64,000 nt of DNA, taken from contig NZ_CP118100.1 in the NCBI RefSeq assembly GCF_028747645.1, positions 1,984,001 to 2,048,000 on the forward strand, in the 5' to 3' direction. Below are positions 29,066 through 38,638 of this stretch, piece after piece. The DNA comes from Microbacterium esteraromaticum (GTDB lineage: Bacteria > Actinomycetota > Actinomycetes > Actinomycetales > Microbacteriaceae). Positions within the stretch are counted from its first letter, which is position 1; every line of letters starts with the position of its first letter. The notes beneath the pieces were generated by a model. It was not told where the DNA came from. It did not search any database and saw nothing but the letters and a program-made list of their open reading frames with translations. A program made the position numbers and the translations under genes.

Positions 29066-29095
29066 GCACCACTTTACTCCACTTCCCTCCACTTT
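29066..29095 (-). promoter_or_regulatory. MraZ box array at the dcw promoter
   Basis: On the minus strand three contiguous 10-mers read AAAGTGGAGG, GAAGTGGAGT and AAAGTGGTGC (core AAGTGG). Direct repeats with 10-bp spacing upstream of mraZ are the known MraZ binding arrangement. The third repeat contains TAAAGT (29071-29076) with the preceding base, which could be the -10, so bound MraZ would cover the promoter. Confidence 0.75.
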
Positions 29096-29172
29096 CACTC
29101 CCCCTTTCTGACGCATTCCCAGGCACCTCCCGGTTCGGGCGGCAAAAACCCCGTGATCACGCGGATCCACGG

Positions 29173-29192
29173 GGTGGAGGACAGTGGAGGAA
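29173..29192 (+). promoter_or_regulatory. Second pair of MraZ-like boxes, opposite orientation
   Basis: Two 10-mers, GGTGGAGGAC and AGTGGAGGAA, lie on the plus strand with the same spacing and core as the mraZ boxes, about 80 nt away in the same gap. No gene starts directly downstream on the plus strand. A 7-bp hairpin (CCCCGTG/CACGGGG) lies beside them at about 29150-29175. Confidence 0.4.
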
Positions 29193-29212
29193 AATCACCG
29201 CCGAAACGCAGA

Positions 29213-29241
29213 AGAGCCCGGATGCTATGCATCCGGGCTCT
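29213..29241 (-). terminator. Terminator after the DUF3040 gene
   Basis: Perfect 13-bp stem, AGAGCCCGGATGC, with a 3-nt loop, starting 14 nt past the stop codon. It is followed on the minus strand by TCTGCGTTT. Confidence 0.8.
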
Positions 29242-29255
29242 GTCAGCGGATCAGA

Positions 29256-29645
29256 TCAACGTTCTTCTTGGCGCCGATCCCAGCGGTCGTTCATCTTGTC
29301 CATGAACGAGGTGTCCTGAGGATTGGCGCCGCCGCGCGGGGCCTGTGCGGGCGCGCCGCCGCCGGCGCGTCGCACCGGGGTGAACGCGAGGATGACACCA
29401 CCGAGCATCGCGAGGAACGCGACGACACCGATGACGATGCTGCCGACCGGGCCCAGGCTGGCGCCGAGCGCTACGGCGGCGATGAGACCACCGACGCCGA
29501 CGAGCAGCAGCACGGCCCCGTAGACCAGGTTTCGGTAGCTCAGCGCGCGGTCGCCTGTTGGCGCGCTGACCACGTCTGCGTCATGCTGCAGGAGATGGCG
29601 CTCCATCTCGTCGAGCATGCGCTGCTCTTGTTCGGAAAGAGGCAT
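29256..29645 (-). CDS. DUF3040 membrane protein
   Basis: 129-residue actinobacterial protein. The N-terminal MPLSEQEQRMLDEMERHL is the family signature, followed by two transmembrane helices (about 42-62 and 67-88) and a Gly/Pro/Arg-rich tail. Function unknown; the gene is found next to mraZ in many actinobacteria (Rv2169c in M. tuberculosis). The ATG at 29645 has a GAGGGGG ribosome site; TAGACT at 29673-29678 is a likely -10. Confidence 0.88.
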   Translation of the reverse strand: MPLSEQEQRMLDEMERHLLQHDADVVSAPTGDRALSYRNLVYGAVLLLVGVGGLIAAVALGASLGPVGSIVIGVVAFLAMLGGVILAFTPVRRAGGGAPAQAPRGGANPQDTSFMDKMNDRWDRRQEER

Positions 29646-29672
29646 GTCCAACCCCCTCGGTTCGGTCTATCC

Positions 29673-29678
29673 AGTCTA
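29673..29678 (-). promoter_or_regulatory. Candidate -10 of the DUF3040 gene
   Basis: Minus-strand TAGACT 27 nt upstream of the ATG. Confidence 0.4.
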
Positions 29679-29727
29679 GCCGCGCGCGGCCCGCTCGGCT
29701 AGCCAAGCACCCCCGGATTCCTGCATC

Positions 29728-29733
29728 TAGGCT
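29728..29733 (+). promoter_or_regulatory. Leaderless -10 of the polyprenyl synthase gene
   Basis: TAGGCT ends 7 nt before the GTG at 29741; no ribosome site intervenes. Confidence 0.5.
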
Positions 29734-29740
29734 GGGAATC

Positions 29741-30817
29741 GTGTCTTCTTCGCTCGCGCTCGATGCCGTAGCCGCCCGCCTCGGCCGTTTCCTCGATGAG
29801 ATCCGCGGCAGCAGTGCCGAGTACGGCCCCGACGCCGCCCTGTTCATTGATGCGGCAGCCGCCACACTCGCCGGCGGCAAGCGACTGCGCGCCCGGTTCT
29901 GCCACGCCGGCTGGCATGCGGCATCCGGGCGCGTCGCGAGCCCGCAGGACGAGGTGTGGGGCCTGGCTGCTGCACTGGAGATCTTCCAGTCCGCCGCGCT
30001 CGTGCACGACGATCTCATCGACAACTCCGACACCCGCCGCGGCAAGCCGGCGTCGCACCGCGCTCTCGAGGCGGCGCATCGCCGGGCGGGATGGCACGGC
30101 GACGCCGAGGCGTTCGGCCGTTCCACCGCCGTGCTCCTCGGAGACCTGCTCGTCGCCTGGAGCGACGACCTGCTCGAGCAGACCCTTGTCGGGCATCCGC
30201 ATGCCGCTGCCGCCCGTGCCGAGTACGCCCGAATGCGACGCGACGTCACGATCGGCCAGCTGCTCGATGTCACCGAGGAGTCGGCGTGGAACACCTCTCC
30301 GACCACCTCGCCGCTCGACCGGGCTTTGCGCGTGGCCGCACTGAAGTCGGCGCGGTACAGCGTCGAGGAGCCGATCGTTCTCGGGGCGACGCTTGCCGGC
30401 GCCGAGCCTGGATTGCTCGACGCGTTGCGCGCGTTCGGACACCCCGTGGGCATGGCTTTCCAGCTGCGCGATGACGTGCTCGGCGTGTTCGGCGACCCCG
30501 CAGTGACCGGCAAACCCGCCGGCGACGATCTGCGCGAGGGCAAGCGCACCGCGCTCGTCGCCGTCGCGCGCGAGCGGCTGACGCCGGAGGAACGCGAGCG
30601 CTTGGATGCGGGCCTCGGCGATGCGGGACTATCGGATGCTGACGTCGAGACGATTCAGACGCTGATCCGTTCCAGCGGCGCGCTCACCCACGTCGAGAAG
30701 ATGATCGACGACTACACCGCGGCCGCGGAGCGGGCGCTGGGCGCGCTACCGGTCGAGTCCGGCGCGGCCGACGAGCTGGGTGCGCTGGCGCAGGCCGCGA
30801 TCGCCCGTTCCGCGTGA
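29741..30817 (+). CDS. Polyprenyl (geranylgeranyl-type) diphosphate synthase
   Basis: Trans-isoprenyl diphosphate synthase chaining isopentenyl diphosphate units. 358 residues. First aspartate-rich motif D90-D91-L-I-D94 in HDDLIDNSDTRRG; second in QLRDDVLGVFGD. GGKRLRARF is the substrate phosphate site. It occupies the position of idsA2 (Rv2173) in M. tuberculosis. Product length cannot be assigned safely by eye; menaquinone or carotenoid precursor supply are both possible. GTG start, apparently leaderless. Confidence 0.93.
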   Translation: MSSSLALDAVAARLGRFLDEIRGSSAEYGPDAALFIDAAAATLAGGKRLRARFCHAGWHAASGRVASPQDEVWGLAAALEIFQSAALVHDDLIDNSDTRRGKPASHRALEAAHRRAGWHGDAEAFGRSTAVLLGDLLVAWSDDLLEQTLVGHPHAAAARAEYARMRRDVTIGQLLDVTEESAWNTSPTTSPLDRALRVAALKSARYSVEEPIVLGATLAGAEPGLLDALRAFGHPVGMAFQLRDDVLGVFGDPAVTGKPAGDDLREGKRTALVAVARERLTPEERERLDAGLGDAGLSDADVETIQTLIRSSGALTHVEKMIDDYTAAAERALGALPVESGAADELGALAQAAIARSA

Positions 30818-30855
30818 CCGCAGTCGGTCACATCACGCACACGCGGCGAACGGGG

Positions 30856-31200
30856 TTACGCGAGGGCGCGCGCCACGCGTCGAACCTCGCTCTTATGGCC
30901 CGCCAGGAGAGCGGCAATCGGCGAGCGGCCAAGCGTCTCTTCCTCGGCCAGGAGCCAATCGATGATCTCGTCGTCCGAGAACGCGGCGTCCTGCATCACG
31001 ATCACCGTGCCGCGCAGCGCGGGTAGCGGGCGACCGTCGGCGATGAACACCGCGGGAACGGCGAACGCACCACCGCGGCGCGAGCCGATCAGGTAGCGCT
31101 CGTCGAGCAGGCGGCGTACGCGGCCCGGCGTCTCGTCAAGGGCGTCGACGAGTTCGGGAATCGTCAGCCAGGCAGAGGTATCCGGTGCGTTCTCAGTCAC
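30856..31200 (-). CDS. Rv2175c-family DNA-binding protein
   Basis: 114-residue protein with an N-terminal winged helix-turn-helix (WLTIPELVDALDETPGRVRRLLDERYLIG) and a conserved C-terminal domain. In M. tuberculosis the homologue Rv2175c is phosphorylated by the neighbouring kinase PknL, which blocks DNA binding. Here too the PASTA kinase lies close by, with one gene between. Convergent with the polyprenyl synthase (38-nt gap). GTG start; GATAGT 6 nt upstream may be a weak leaderless -10. Confidence 0.88.
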   Translation of the reverse strand: MTENAPDTSAWLTIPELVDALDETPGRVRRLLDERYLIGSRRGGAFAVPAVFIADGRPLPALRGTVIVMQDAAFSDDEIIDWLLAEEETLGRSPIAALLAGHKSEVRRVARALA

Positions 31201-31297
31201 CCCTCCACTATCTCACCCCGGGGCCGACACCGCGCCGTTGGCACCGTCGAACGCGCCGAAACCGCATGAGTAACAGCTTTCACTTCTACCACTTCGG

Positions 31298-31313
31298 TTG
31301 ACAACGCTATACA
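31298..31313 (+). promoter_or_regulatory. Possible promoter of the LysM gene
   Basis: A perfect TTGACA (31298-31303) and a nearby TATACA (31308-31313) lie in the 157-nt divergent gap. They are too close together to be one -35/-10 pair, so which element is used is unclear. I see no c-di-AMP riboswitch, which sometimes precedes secreted wall hydrolases. Confidence 0.3.
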
Positions 31314-31357
31314 ACCGTGTCAGCGTTTTCTCAGCGACTCAGGGGGAGAAGATTGAC

Positions 31358-32584
31358 ATGACGGCTCGCACCTCGCACACCGCGCCGCTCCGATTCGGTG
31401 CACCCGCAGCCGTGGTCGGCGCCCTCGCCGCTGCCCTGACGGTCTCACCCGCACACGCGCAACAGAGCGCGCCCGCTGCTCGCACCGCCGATCTCACGGC
31501 ATTGAGCCCCACCGCGCTGAACCCGCGTCCGCACGCTGCGACGCCAATCCCGGCGGCGGTCACGCCGGCATCCACGCGTCCCACAACACACACGGTCCGC
31601 GCCGGTGACACCGTGTACGCGATCGCGATCCGCAACGGACTCCGCCCCGCAGACGTGCTCAACTGGAACGGCCTGAACGCACGCTCGGTGATCTACCCCG
31701 GCCAGAAACTCCGTCTGACACCGCCGGCAACCGCGCAACAGCCACCGAAGACGTCGTCTCCACAGCCGGTCACGCAGACCGGCGGCGCAGTGCACACCGT
31801 GAAACGGGGCGACACGGTCTACGCGATCGCAAAGAAGTACCGTTCCTCGGTCAGCGCCATCGTGTCCGCGAACGGCCTGGGGCGCAACGCCGTGATCTAC
31901 CCGGGCCAGAAACTGCGGATCGGTGGGACGGCATCCGCTCCGTCCACACCGACGACGGGCGCCCCGACCACGGGCACGCCCAGCACGCCCTCCCCAGCGA
32001 AGACTCATCGGATCGTCGCCGGCGACACCCTCTACGGCATCGCAAAGAAGTACGGAACGTCGGTGAGCGTGCTGCTGCGCGCGAACAACCTGAGCAGCGG
32101 CGCGATCATCTATCCCGGCCAGACGGTGCGCCTGAGCGCGCCGGTGGCAGCACCGGCGGCGAGCGCCCAGCGCTACGCGACGCTCGACGCGACCCAGAAG
32201 GCGCACGCCGCACACATCATCCGTGTCGGGCGCGAGCTGGGCATCTCCGACCGCGGAATCGCGATCGCGCTGGCAACCGCCATGGTCGAGTCCTCCATGC
32301 GCAACCTCGACTACGGCGATCGCGATTCGCTGGGCCTGTTCCAGCAGCGCCCGAGTCAGGGCTGGGGAACGGCTGCTCAGATCCTCGACGCCGATCGCAG
32401 CATCCGCGTCTTCTACGGCGGAAAGCAAGACCCCAACGGGCGTGCGACGCGCGGCCTGCTCGACATCTCGGGCTGGCAGAACATGTCGTTCACCGGCGCC
32501 GCACAGGCCGTGCAGATCTCGGCGTACCCCGATCGGTACGGCCAGTGGGAGCAGCAGTCCTTCCGCTGGCTGGCCTCCCTGTGA
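31358..32584 (+). CDS. Secreted protein with three LysM domains and a lysozyme-like C-terminus
   Basis: 408 residues. Signal peptide of about 35 residues ending SPAHAQQ. Three LysM peptidoglycan-binding domains (about 76-120, 146-190, 223-267), each with GDT-Y-IA and IYPGQ-LR motifs, are separated by Thr/Pro-rich linkers. The C-terminal ~135 residues resemble lytic transglycosylase-like folds: AIALATAMVESSMRN (likely catalytic Glu), YGDRDSLGLFQQRP and WGTAAQILDADRSIRVFYGG. It probably cleaves or remodels wall glycan outside the cell. ATG at 31358 has an AGGGGGAG ribosome site. Confidence 0.9.
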   Translation: MTARTSHTAPLRFGAPAAVVGALAAALTVSPAHAQQSAPAARTADLTALSPTALNPRPHAATPIPAAVTPASTRPTTHTVRAGDTVYAIAIRNGLRPADVLNWNGLNARSVIYPGQKLRLTPPATAQQPPKTSSPQPVTQTGGAVHTVKRGDTVYAIAKKYRSSVSAIVSANGLGRNAVIYPGQKLRIGGTASAPSTPTTGAPTTGTPSTPSPAKTHRIVAGDTLYGIAKKYGTSVSVLLRANNLSSGAIIYPGQTVRLSAPVAAPAASAQRYATLDATQKAHAAHIIRVGRELGISDRGIAIALATAMVESSMRNLDYGDRDSLGLFQQRPSQGWGTAAQILDADRSIRVFYGGKQDPNGRATRGLLDISGWQNMSFTGAAQAVQISAYPDRYGQWEQQSFRWLASL

Positions 32585-32671
32585 GCGCGACACGCCGATG
32601 ACGCGCCGGACGTCACCGGATCGATACCTCGTGCAGGTGCGCCGTTGCCGAGCCTCACAGCCGCTTCTTCA

Positions 32672-32677
32672 TAGACT
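32672..32677 (+). promoter_or_regulatory. Leaderless -10 of the PASTA kinase gene
   Basis: TAGACT, 6 nt before the GTG at 32684. Confidence 0.5.
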
Positions 32678-32683
32678 TCATCT

Positions 32684-34621
32684 GTGACTACTCCGCAGGC
32701 CGACCCCCTCATCGGGCGGCTTGTCGACGGCCGATACCGGGTACGCGCACGAATTGCACGAGGCGGGATGGCGACGGTCTACGTCGCCACCGACATGCGC
32801 CTGGAACGGCGCATCGCCCTGAAGGTGATGCACGCGCACCTCAGTGACGACTCGGCCTTCCAGAGCCGCTTCATCCAAGAGGCGCGCGCCGCCGCCCGGC
32901 TCGCCGACCCGCACGTGGTCAACGTGTTCGACCAGGGTCAGGACGGCGAACTGGCGTACCTGGTGATGGAGTACCTTCCGGGCATCACCCTGCGCGAGCT
33001 GATGCGCGAGCAGAAGCGTCTCACCGTCCCGCAGACGATCACGATCATGGACGCCGTGCTGTCCGGACTCGCCGCCGCGCACAGCGCCGGCATCGTGCAC
33101 CGCGACGTCAAGCCCGAGAACGTGCTGCTCGCCGAGGACGGCCGCATCAAGATCGGCGACTTCGGGTTGGCCCGCGCCACGACGGCCAACACCGCCACGG
33201 GCGCTCAGCTGCTGGGCACGATCGCCTATCTGGCACCAGAACTCGTCACCCGCGGCACAGCCGATGCCCGTAGCGACATCTACGCGTTGGGCATCATGCT
33301 CTACGAGATGCTCGTCGGCGAACAGCCGTACAAGGGCGAGCAGCCCATGCAGATCGCGTATCAGCACGCGACCGAGCAGGTGCCGCGGCCGAGCACGCGC
33401 AACACGGCGGTCCCCGAGCAGCTCGACGAGCTCGTGCTGTGGGCGACCGAGAAGTCCCCCGACGATCGCCCGCTCGATGCGGGCGCCATGCTCACCCGGC
33501 TGCGCGAGATCGAACGCGATCTGGGCATCGCGCCCGTGGTCACCACGACCACCGCGGCGCACCGCGATCACGACTCCGGTGCGGTCACGAAGATCCTTCC
33601 GGGTGTCATCACGGCCGACCACACCGAGGACGTCCCGGTGGATGCCGACAACGCGGCCCGGCTACGGCGCCGCACGTCGCGACGTCGCGCGCGCGGCGCC
33701 CTCCTGCTGTCGCTCGTGCTGCTGCTCGCGGTCTCAGCCGGAGGCGTCGGCTGGTGGTTCGGTTCGGGTCCGGGATCGCTCGTGGGCGTGCCGTCGGTCG
33801 CTGGGATGAGCTACGACGATGCCGCGGCGGTCGTGACGGCCGAGGGGCTGATTCCCGAACGCACCGACGAGTCCTCTGTGGATGTCGACGAGGGCGACGT
33901 GATCGAGTCACGGCCCGGCGCGGGCGAACGGGTCGAGCAGGACAGCACGGTCACGCTCGTCGTGTCGTCCGGTCCCGCTCAGCACACGCTTCCACATCTG
34001 GGCGGCAAGACCGAGCAAGAGGTGCGCGACATCCTCACCGCGAACAACGTCAACGTCGAGGACGACACGGCGAGCTACTTCGCCGACCTCGACCGCGACC
34101 TGGTGCTGAACGTGCGGATCACCCCGCGGGGCAGCGATGAGAGCTACGCGTGCGGTACCGGCTGCGACGTCTTCGAGGACGACACGGCGCTGATCCAGAT
34201 GTCGCTCGGTCCGGTTCCCAACGTCACGGGAAAGTCGCTCGACGACGCGATCACGACCCTCTCCGATGCCGGGCTGAAGGTCGCCGACGAGCGTCCCGAG
34301 GAGTTCAGCGACTCGGTGGCGGCGGGCGCGGTGATCCGCCAGAGCACCGACCGTCCCGGTGGGGGCAGCTGGCGCCCCGGTGACGCGCTGACACTGACCC
34401 TGTCGAAGGGACCGCAGCTGTTCGAGGTGCCCGATGTTGCGGGACTGACCCGCGACGAGGCGCGCCAGAAGCTCGAGGATGCCGGATTCACGGTCGACTA
34501 CGCACCGTTCTGGAACGGTGTGCCCAATGGCCTGACCAAGGCCCAGAGCACCGATCCCGAGTCGGGCACGATGCACCGCGCCGGCACCGAGATCTACATC
34601 GTCATCAACGTCAGCGGCTGA
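32684..34621 (+). CDS. pknL: PASTA-domain serine/threonine protein kinase (PknL position)
   Basis: Membrane receptor kinase, 645 residues. Kinase domain 10-275 with K47 (IALKVM), HRD at 139-141 and DFG at 159-161, all intact. One transmembrane helix at about 343-363 follows an Arg-rich stretch. The outside part carries four PASTA repeats, which in this class bind muropeptides or lipid II. The second PASTA repeat has an inserted segment with two cysteines (YACGTGCD). Locus order (polyprenyl synthase, Rv2175c, kinase, DAHP synthase) matches pknL of M. tuberculosis, though that kinase lacks PASTA repeats. Likely substrates nearby are the Rv2175c homologue and divisome proteins (inference). Confidence 0.93.
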   Translation: MTTPQADPLIGRLVDGRYRVRARIARGGMATVYVATDMRLERRIALKVMHAHLSDDSAFQSRFIQEARAAARLADPHVVNVFDQGQDGELAYLVMEYLPGITLRELMREQKRLTVPQTITIMDAVLSGLAAAHSAGIVHRDVKPENVLLAEDGRIKIGDFGLARATTANTATGAQLLGTIAYLAPELVTRGTADARSDIYALGIMLYEMLVGEQPYKGEQPMQIAYQHATEQVPRPSTRNTAVPEQLDELVLWATEKSPDDRPLDAGAMLTRLREIERDLGIAPVVTTTTAAHRDHDSGAVTKILPGVITADHTEDVPVDADNAARLRRRTSRRRARGALLLSLVLLLAVSAGGVGWWFGSGPGSLVGVPSVAGMSYDDAAAVVTAEGLIPERTDESSVDVDEGDVIESRPGAGERVEQDSTVTLVVSSGPAQHTLPHLGGKTEQEVRDILTANNVNVEDDTASYFADLDRDLVLNVRITPRGSDESYACGTGCDVFEDDTALIQMSLGPVPNVTGKSLDDAITTLSDAGLKVADERPEEFSDSVAAGAVIRQSTDRPGGGSWRPGDALTLTLSKGPQLFEVPDVAGLTRDEARQKLEDAGFTVDYAPFWNGVPNGLTKAQSTDPESGTMHRAGTEIYIVINVSG

Positions 34622-34664
34622 CCACCCCGTCCCGCCCGCCGGCCCCAGCACCGCCAGCGGATGA

Positions 34665-36418
<1,754 letters not shown>

Positions 36419-36428
36419 CCGCGTCGCG

Positions 36429-37766
36429 TCAGCGCTTCTCGAGCTCCTCGGCGACAAGGAACGCCAGTTCGAGGCTCTGCATGTGGTTCAGGCGCGGGTC
36501 GCACAGGCTCTCGTAGCGGGTCGCGAGGCCGGCCTCGTCGATGCGCTCCGAGCCGCCCAGGCACTCGGTGACGTCGTCGCCGGTGAGTTCGACGTGGATG
36601 CCGCCCGGGAACGTTCCGACGGCGCGGTGCGCCTCGAAGAAGCCGCGCACCTCATCGACGACGTCGTCGAAACGGCGCGTCTTGTACCCGTTGGGGGTGG
36701 TGATGCCGTTGCCGTGCATCGGGTCGGTCACCCACAGTGGGTTGGCGCCGGAGTCGCGCACGGCCTCAAGCAGCGGGGGCAGCGCGTCGCGGATCTTGCC
36801 CGCGCCCATGCGGGTGATGAACGTCAGTCGTCCCGGCTCGCGGTTCGGGTCGAGCTTGTCGATCAGCGCAAGAGCGGTCTCGGGCGTCGTGGTCGGGCCG
36901 AGCTTGACGCCGATCGGGTTGTGGATGCGCGAGAAGTAGTCGATGTGCGCGCCGTCGAGGTCGCGCGTGCGCTCCCCCACCCACAGGAAGTGCGCCGAGG
37001 TGTTGTACGGGTTGTCGGTGCGCGAGTCGATGCGGGTCATGGGTCGCTCGTAGTCCATGAGCAGACCCTCGTGCCCGGTGAAGAACTCCACGCGCTTGAG
37101 CTCCTCGAAGTCAGCGCCCGCAGCCTCCATGAACTTGATCGCGCGATCGATCTCGGCGGCCATGCGCTCGTAGCGCTGGTTGGCCGGGTTCTGGGCGAAG
37201 CCCTTGTTCCAGGAGTGCACCTCGCGCAGGTCGGCGAACCCACCCTGCGTGAACGCGCGGATCAGATTCAGCGTCGACGAGGCCATGTGGTAGCCCTGCA
37301 GGAGTCGACCCGGGTCGGCCTGACGAGACTTCTCGGTGAAGTCGTACCCGTTGACGATGTCGCCGCGGTACGCGGGCAGCGTCACGTCGCCCCGCGTCTC
37401 AGTGTCACTCGAGCGCGGCTTGGCGAACTGCCCGGCCATGCGCCCCATCTTCACGACCGGCATCGATGCGCCGTAGGTGAGCACCACGGCCATCTGCAGC
37501 ACCGTCTTGATCCGGTTTCGGATCTGATCCGCCGTCGCGCCGGCGAACGTCTCGGCGCAGTCACCCCCCTGCAGCAGAAACGCCTCGCCCGATGCCGCAC
37601 GTGCCAGACGCGCGCGCAGGTTGTCGACCTCACCGGCGAACACCAGGGGCGGCAGCGCCGCGATCTGCGACGAGACCTCGGCGACATGCTCGGCATCCGG
37701 CCACTGCGGCTGTTGCTTGATCGGAAGGGAGCGCCACAGGTCGAGATCAGAATGCGAGGAGTGCAT
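36429..37766 (-). CDS. aroG: Class II 3-deoxy-7-phosphoheptulonate synthase
   Basis: First step of the shikimate pathway: condenses phosphoenolpyruvate and erythrose 4-phosphate. 445 residues, plant-like class II fold (QGGDCAETFAG, KMGRMAGQFAKPRS, GTTGHEG-like FFTGHEGLLMDYERP, and the metal-site WVTDPMHGN). Counterpart of Rv2178c in the same syntenic block. TAAGCT lies 6 nt upstream of its ATG. Confidence 0.96.
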   Translation of the reverse strand: MHSSHSDLDLWRSLPIKQQPQWPDAEHVAEVSSQIAALPPLVFAGEVDNLRARLARAASGEAFLLQGGDCAETFAGATADQIRNRIKTVLQMAVVLTYGASMPVVKMGRMAGQFAKPRSSDTETRGDVTLPAYRGDIVNGYDFTEKSRQADPGRLLQGYHMASSTLNLIRAFTQGGFADLREVHSWNKGFAQNPANQRYERMAAEIDRAIKFMEAAGADFEELKRVEFFTGHEGLLMDYERPMTRIDSRTDNPYNTSAHFLWVGERTRDLDGAHIDYFSRIHNPIGVKLGPTTTPETALALIDKLDPNREPGRLTFITRMGAGKIRDALPPLLEAVRDSGANPLWVTDPMHGNGITTPNGYKTRRFDDVVDEVRGFFEAHRAVGTFPGGIHVELTGDDVTECLGGSERIDEAGLATRYESLCDPRLNHMQSLELAFLVAEELEKR

Positions 37767-37772
37767 CGCCCC

Positions 37773-37778
37773 AGCTTA
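37773..37778 (-). promoter_or_regulatory. Leaderless -10 of aroG
   Basis: Minus-strand TAAGCT, 6 nt from the ATG at 37766. Confidence 0.5.
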
Positions 37779-37828
37779 GCCCTCGGAAACGACGCCGATC
37801 CGCCGTGTTTCGACGTTGTCGCGGGCGT

Positions 37829-38521
37829 TCAGCGCTTGGCGGTTGCGGGCAGGCGGTCCTTGACGGTGGAGGCATACACATCGTCGTACTGCTGCGCGCC
37901 CAGACGGTGCAGCGCGATCATGATCTCGTCGGTGACGGCGCGCAGGATGTAGCGGTCGTTCTCCATCCCCGCATAGCGCGAGAAATCGAGCGGTTCCCCG
38001 ATGACCGCCCCCACACGCATCACGTTGGGGATCCGCTTGCCGATCGGCATCGCGGTGTCGGTGTCGACCATCACCACGGGGATGACCGGGACCTTGGCCT
38101 CCAGCGCCATCCGGGCGATGCCGGTGCGCCCCCGGTACAGGCGCCCGTCGGGGCTGCGAGTGCCCTCGGGATAGATGCCCAGCAGATCACCGCGCCCCAG
38201 AATCTGCAGGCCGGTGTTCAGCGAGGCTTCGGAGGCCTTGCCCCCGGAGCGGTCGATGGGAATCTGACCGGTGCCCTTCATGAACGCCTTGGTCGCCCAG
38301 CCACGAATGCCCTTGCCGGTGAAGTAGTCGCTCTTGGCGAGGAACGACATCGGACGATCGAGCAGCAGGGGCAGGAAGATCGAGTCCGCGAACGACAGGT
38401 GATTGCTCGCCAGAATCGCGGCGCCGGTGGCGGGCACGTTCTCTCGCCCGGTGATCCAGGGGCGGAAGATCGCCTTGACCAGCGGGCCGATCGCCACATA
38501 CTTCATCAGCCAGTAGAACAT
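37829..38521 (-). CDS. 1-acyl-glycerol-3-phosphate acyltransferase family (PlsC-like)
   Basis: Acyltransferase for phospholipid synthesis, 230 residues. NHLSFAD is the HxxxxD catalytic motif, YPEGTRSPDG binds the glycerol phosphate, and an N-terminal hydrophobic segment anchors it to the membrane. Equivalent in position to Rv2182c. The ATG at 38521 lies 8 nt from a TAGACT element (38530-38535), which excludes the longer upstream reading. Confidence 0.92.
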   Translation of the reverse strand: MFYWLMKYVAIGPLVKAIFRPWITGRENVPATGAAILASNHLSFADSIFLPLLLDRPMSFLAKSDYFTGKGIRGWATKAFMKGTGQIPIDRSGGKASEASLNTGLQILGRGDLLGIYPEGTRSPDGRLYRGRTGIARMALEAKVPVIPVVMVDTDTAMPIGKRIPNVMRVGAVIGEPLDFSRYAGMENDRYILRAVTDEIMIALHRLGAQQYDDVYASTVKDRLPATAKR

Positions 38522-38529
38522 CGTCTCGC

Positions 38530-38535
38530 AGTCTA
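38530..38535 (-). promoter_or_regulatory. -10 of the acyltransferase gene
   Basis: Minus-strand TAGACT, 8 nt from the ATG; the divergent fadD unit has an identical element at 38594-38599. Confidence 0.5.
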
Positions 38536-38593
38536 GCGCCGCACGGCGTCTCGCGACCCAGTTCCATCTGGACTGCGACCTGATTCCATGCCA

Positions 38594-38599
38594 TAGACT
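38594..38599 (+). promoter_or_regulatory. -10 of the fadD gene
   Basis: TAGACT. Its predicted transcription start (about 38606) falls after the ATG at 38603, so that codon cannot be used; this supports the GTG at 38639. Confidence 0.5.
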
Positions 38600-38638
38600 C
38601 GGATGATTACCCGCTCGACAGGTACCGAAGGAGCTGCC

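Noticed and set aside
31201..31357. Riboswitch (c-di-AMP type) ahead of the LysM hydrolase
   Set aside because: The gap is only 157 nt and shows none of the expected paired elements; promoter-like hexamers account for the visible signal.
38603..38638. Longer fadD start at ATG 38603
   Set aside because: The TAGACT -10 places the transcript start after this codon, and GTG 38639 has a good ribosome site.
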